Below, piece by piece: positions 6,670-9,295 of a stretch of 9,295 nt of DNA (positions are counted from its first letter, which is position 1; each line of letters starts with the position of its first letter). The notes under the pieces are model-generated. The model was not told where the DNA came from. It saw only the letters and a program-made list of their open reading frames with translations, and did not search any database. The stretch is from Treponema sp. (GTDB lineage Bacteria > Spirochaetota > Spirochaetia > Treponematales > Breznakiellaceae): assembly GCA_031276685.1 (NCBI GenBank), contig JAISMQ010000220.1, forward strand, positions 1 through 9,295. Reading direction: 5' to 3'. A program made the translations under genes and the position numbers.

Positions 6670-7658
6670 GTGAGTATGAAGACGCCGCCGTGATTCTGGA
6701 GCGGGTTCGGGAGGAAATCGGCCATGCGTTTATAGGCCAGCGGGATCTGGTGGATCACGCGCTGATTACCCTGCTGGCGGGGGGGCATCTGCTGGTGGAG
6801 GGGGTGCCGGGCCTGGGGAAGACCCTGCTGGTCCGCGCCCTTGCCCGCGCCATCGGCGGCGATTCCCGGCGGGTACAGTTTACCCCGGACCTTATGCCCA
6901 GTGACATCACCGGAAACGTGATGCTGGATACCCGGACCGGGCAGTTCAGCACCCGCAAAGGCCCGGTGTTTACCAACCTCTTTATCGCCGACGAGATCAA
7001 CCGGGCCCCTGCCAAAACCCAGGCCGCCCTGTTCGAGGCCATGCAGGAGTTCCAGGTAAGCCTTGACGGGGCCAGTTTCCCCCTGCCGGAACCCTTTATG
7101 GTGCTGGCGACGCAGAACCCCCTTGAACACGAGGGGACCTACCCCCTGCCCGACGCCCAGAAAGACAGGTTCCTCTTAAAAGTCATGGCCTCGTACCCCG
7201 ATCCGGAGGAGGAAAAGGAGATGGTCCGGCGGATCCTCGACGGGTCCAGCGGGGCGGTGCTGTGCCTGGACCAGGTGAAGCCCGTTCTGGACCCCCGGGC
7301 TTTTGCGGCCCTTAGGGATCGGGCCTCCGCGCTGCGGGTGGATTCGGCCATCCTGGACTACGCGGTGCGGCTCTGCGCCGCCACCCGTTCCGATTCCGGC
7401 ATACAGGCCGGCGCGGGCCCCCGGGGCAGCCTTGCCCTGGTGCGCTGCGCGCGCGCCAAAGCCCTGCTTGAAGGGAGGGCCTTCGTGATCCCCGATGATA
7501 TCAGCGCCCTGGCGGCGCCGGTCCTGGCCCACCGGATCACCCTGTCCGCGGAAAGCGATCTGGAGGGCATGGGGGAGCGCCGGCTGATCGAGGATATCCT
7601 CGCCCGGATCCCCGCGCCCAGGGGCGATTTTGGTTCCGGGCGGGACCTTGACCCGTGA
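6666..7658 (+). CDS. MoxR family AAA+ ATPase
   Basis: Cytoplasmic AAA+ ATPase of 330 residues, normal length for the family. Motifs in order: FIGQRDLVD (22-30), Walker A GVPGLGKT (46-53), LMPSDITGNVML (76-87) with the MoxR-specific insert region GPVFTNLFIADEINRAP (99-115) holding Walker B (DE 109-110), sensor 1 in LATQNP (147-152, N151), the LPDAQKDRF motif (161-169) with the arginine-finger region, and sensor 2 in GPRGSLALVR (251-260, R253). All ATPase residues are present. MoxR proteins act as chaperone-like ATPases with VWA or DUF58 partners in maturing or activating protein complexes, often at the envelope. The start is the ATG at 6666, overlapping the previous stop (ATGA), with GGAG at 6657-6660 five bases before it. 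The frame stays open upstream to 6180, but that part is antiparallel to no known domain and lies wholly inside the DUF4350 gene. Confidence 0.96.
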   Translation: MSEYEDAAVILERVREEIGHAFIGQRDLVDHALITLLAGGHLLVEGVPGLGKTLLVRALARAIGGDSRRVQFTPDLMPSDITGNVMLDTRTGQFSTRKGPVFTNLFIADEINRAPAKTQAALFEAMQEFQVSLDGASFPLPEPFMVLATQNPLEHEGTYPLPDAQKDRFLLKVMASYPDPEEEKEMVRRILDGSSGAVLCLDQVKPVLDPRAFAALRDRASALRVDSAILDYAVRLCAATRSDSGIQAGAGPRGSLALVRCARAKALLEGRAFVIPDDISALAAPVLAHRITLSAESDLEGMGERRLIEDILARIPAPRGDFGSGRDLDP

Positions 7659-9058
7659 GGGAGTCCCTAAGGAGCGGGCCGGCTTTTTTTATCGCGGCCC
7701 TGCTCTGGCTTGGCCTGGGGGCGGGCGCTTATTTTTCCGACAGGGTGTTTCTTGTCTGGGCCTTCTGCGGCGCCGGCCTTTTGCTGCTGGCGGCCTTTGA
7801 CGCGGCCCTGCTGCTCCTGTTCTGCCGCCGTTACCGGGGCAGGCGGGAAATGCCCCTTGTCTGCGCCCAGGGGGAGCCCGTCCGGGCGCTTGTCCGTGTC
7901 CAGCAGGAACGGGGCGGGCTGCTTCCCGCCGCGCTGAAGCTTTTCGACCTGTACCCCCCGGCGATGGACTCCGGCGCGTTCCCGGCCCGCCTTTCGCGGG
8001 CGAGCCTGCGGAACGAGGCGCGGGGCGCGGGGGCCGTGTTCGGCTACACCCTGGTCCCGAGGGAACGGGGCCCCTGGTTTTTCCCCGGCATGGAATTCCT
8101 CTATACCTCCCCCCTCTGTTTTTGGCGGCTCAAGGCTTTCCGCGAATTTCCGACCGGGGGGAAGACCTTCCCGAATTTTAAGAAACTCGCCGCAGGCGGC
8201 GCCCTGCGGGGTATACTGGAAAAACAGGGTTTTCAGGATATCCGGCGGCGGGGCCAGGGCCTTGAATTTCGCGATCTGCGGGAGTACCAGGAGGGGGATC
8301 CTGTCAGATCCATCGACTGGCGGGCCACGGCCCGGCAGCGGACTTCCAGCGGCCTGTGGCGCTTCATCGTCCGGGACTACCAGGAGGAGCAGGATCAGCA
8401 GGTGCTGTGCGTCCTGGACACGGGCTTCCGCCTGCGCCGGGACGAGTTCGACGCCGCCCTCCGCGGGACCATGCTGCTTGCCTACACCGCGCTTAAGCAC
8501 GGGGACGCCGCCGCGGTGATGAGCTTCGGCTCTACGGAACGGTGGGTCCCCCCCCGCAAGGGCCTGCGCTATTTTTCCGTGATAATGAACCAGCTCTACG
8601 ATCTGCGCAGCAGTTCCGCCCCGTCCTCCCCCTTTTCCGCCCTGGAAAGCGCCCTGGCCGCCCTGAACCGCCGTACCTTTATCGTGCTGATCAGCAACTT
8701 TAGGGAGGAGGACGGCGTGTCCCTGTCGTGGATACTCCCAAGGATCCGCCGGAAACACCTCCTGCTGCTCGTCAGCTTCCGGGAGGCGGAGGCGGAACGC
8801 CTGGCCCGCAGGACCAGCGCCGAACTGTTCCCGCAGGGAAAGGCCGCCCCCGGCCATTCGCCGCCGGAAAGCTCAGGCCAATCCCTGCAGGAAATGGCCT
8901 GGGAAAGCGCCGCAGCCTTCTCGTACCTTGCCTCCCGCAAAAGACTCTACCAAAGCTGGGAACACCAGGGCCTCTTGACGATGGAAGCTTCCACGGGAAA
9001 CTTTTCCTCCGCCCTGGTAAACCGCTACCTGGATGTAAAACGTTCCGGGAAACTGTAG
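7655..9058 (+). CDS. DUF58 domain protein, MoxR partner
   Basis: Protein of 467 residues with two N-terminal membrane helices (about 10-26 and 32-56), a beta-rich middle part (about 70-165), and the DUF58 signature DLREYQEGDPVRSIDWRATA (207-226), followed by a VWA-like domain beginning VLCVLDTGFRL (250-260). DUF58 proteins are almost always encoded next to MoxR ATPases and are thought to be their adaptor or substrate-recruiting partners. The metal-site motif of classical VWA domains (DxSxS) reads DTGFR here, so both serines are missing. Many DUF58 proteins carry similar DTG sequences, so this does not suggest a broken gene. It starts with GTG overlapping the MoxR stop (GTGA) and lacks a good ribosome binding site, which points to translational coupling. 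It is the last recognisable gene of the unit and ends at TAG 9056-9058. Confidence 0.94.
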   Translation: MRESLRSGPAFFIAALLWLGLGAGAYFSDRVFLVWAFCGAGLLLLAAFDAALLLLFCRRYRGRREMPLVCAQGEPVRALVRVQQERGGLLPAALKLFDLYPPAMDSGAFPARLSRASLRNEARGAGAVFGYTLVPRERGPWFFPGMEFLYTSPLCFWRLKAFREFPTGGKTFPNFKKLAAGGALRGILEKQGFQDIRRRGQGLEFRDLREYQEGDPVRSIDWRATARQRTSSGLWRFIVRDYQEEQDQQVLCVLDTGFRLRRDEFDAALRGTMLLAYTALKHGDAAAVMSFGSTERWVPPRKGLRYFSVIMNQLYDLRSSSAPSSPFSALESALAALNRRTFIVLISNFREEDGVSLSWILPRIRRKHLLLLVSFREAEAERLARRTSAELFPQGKAAPGHSPPESSGQSLQEMAWESAAAFSYLASRKRLYQSWEHQGLLTMEASTGNFSSALVNRYLDVKRSGKL

Positions 9059-9105
9059 GCCAGGGTAAAAAGGTGAGGGAGCTGGAGGCTGCGGAGGGGG
9101 ATCTG

Positions 9106-9137
9106 GGGCCTGCGATGGCTGGCCCTGTAATCGGGCC
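9106..9137 (+). promoter_or_regulatory. Two mutually exclusive short hairpins after the operon
   Basis: GGCCC (9121-9125) can pair either with GGGCC upstream (9106-9110, loop of ten) or with GGGCC downstream (9133-9137, loop of seven). Each stem has five G-C pairs. No T run follows either, so an intrinsic terminator is not clear; this could be part of a terminator, a processing site, or chance in GC-rich DNA. Confidence 0.2.
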
Positions 9138-9146
9138 GCTGCTTAC

Positions 9147-9175
9147 TTGCGCAAAGTCTCGGCCTGTTATAAAAT
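9147..9175 (+). promoter_or_regulatory. Possible sigma-70-type promoter
   Basis: TAAAAT (9170-9175) matches five of six bases of the -10 consensus. With a 17-base spacer, TTGCGC (9147-9152) matches only the TTG of the -35. The AT-rich patch stands out in GC-rich surroundings. If real, it would drive a gene to the right that begins near or beyond the C run. Confidence 0.2.
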
Positions 9176-9203
9176 CGCCCTCATGGTTGTTCCAGGTTCC
9201 CAG

Positions 9204-9222
9204 CCCCCCCCCCCCCCCCCCC
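9204..9222. repeat. Homopolymer tract of 19 C
   Basis: An uninterrupted run of 19 C (19 G on the other strand), by far the longest homopolymer in the window. It lies 146 bases beyond the last gene stop. Such runs are prone to slipped-strand mispairing and occur as phase-variation switches in several bacteria, including poly-G tracts upstream of tpr genes in Treponema pallidum. They are also a classic place for sequencing error and contig ends, so the exact length should not be trusted. Confidence 0.9.
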
Positions 9223-9295
9223 TATTTTGAAAATTTCCCGGTAAAACCCCCCTCCAGACCCTGTTTGGACCTTCATTTTACCCTCTTGCCCCCCG

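Larger units (their letters stand above)
9059..9295. other. 3' tail without a supported gene
   Basis: I recognise no protein or RNA gene here. On the + strand a frame is open from a GTG at 9073 (AGGG seven bases before it) to the window end, but the 74 codons look like GC-rich chance coding, including six prolines from the C run. On the - strand an ATG (9276-9274), preceded by GAGGG with a four-base spacer, opens a 31-codon frame that reads through the run as glycines and stops at 9183-9181. Neither resembles a known protein. The last 70 bases contain two more runs of six C (9247-9252 and 9289-9294). Confidence 0.5.

Noticed and set aside
7667..8857. Open frame of 396 codons on the - strand
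   Set aside because: Antisense to the DUF58 gene; low-complexity composition and no family pattern. The + strand frame carries the DUF58 signature.
1..9295. tRNA, rRNA, CRISPR array, insertion sequence or phage features
   Set aside because: I found no spaced direct repeats, transposase or integrase motifs, or tRNA-like sequences; nearly all of the window is accounted for by the nine genes.

Overview
The window looks like a piece of a bacterial chromosome, most likely from a GC-rich anaerobe. A spirochaete of the Treponema type is my best guess, from the combination of gene families and general protein style, but no rRNA or other taxonomic marker is present, so this is weak. All recognisable genes are on the + strand and fall into two groups separated by a 110-base gap.

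Region 1 (bases 2-1578) is the downstream end of a peptide-uptake operon: the last ATPase subunit of an oligopeptide/dipeptide ABC importer (5' end cut off by the window), then a cytoplasmic zinc D-Ala-D-Ala dipeptidase of the VanX/DdpX family. The pair recalls the ddp module of E. coli, which imports a dipeptide and hydrolyses D-Ala-D-Ala. Region 1 is noticeably less GC-rich than what follows.

Region 2 (bases 1689-9058) is a compact seven-gene unit with every neighbouring pair overlapping by 1-8 bases: small three-helix membrane protein (DUF5362-like), RDD membrane protein, SpoIIM/DUF95 membrane protein, multi-span membrane protein with a C-terminal DUF4129-like domain, DUF4350-like membrane-anchored protein, MoxR AAA+ ATPase, and DUF58 protein. 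This is a version of the widespread but poorly understood MoxR-DUF58 neighbourhood. The MoxR ATPase and its DUF58 partner probably act as a chaperone-like pair on membrane or envelope clients, and the five preceding membrane proteins are the obvious candidates. Start-stop overlaps of the ATGA, GTGA, TTGA and TAGTG kind suggest translational coupling and fixed stoichiometry, consistent with one membrane-associated assembly. That functional link is inference.

Region 3 (bases 9059-9295) has no convincing gene. It holds two mutually exclusive short hairpins, a possible promoter, a pure run of 19 C, and further C-rich sequence. The run could be a hypermutable (phase-variable) tract or a sequencing or assembly artefact near a contig edge. 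The sequence alone cannot decide.
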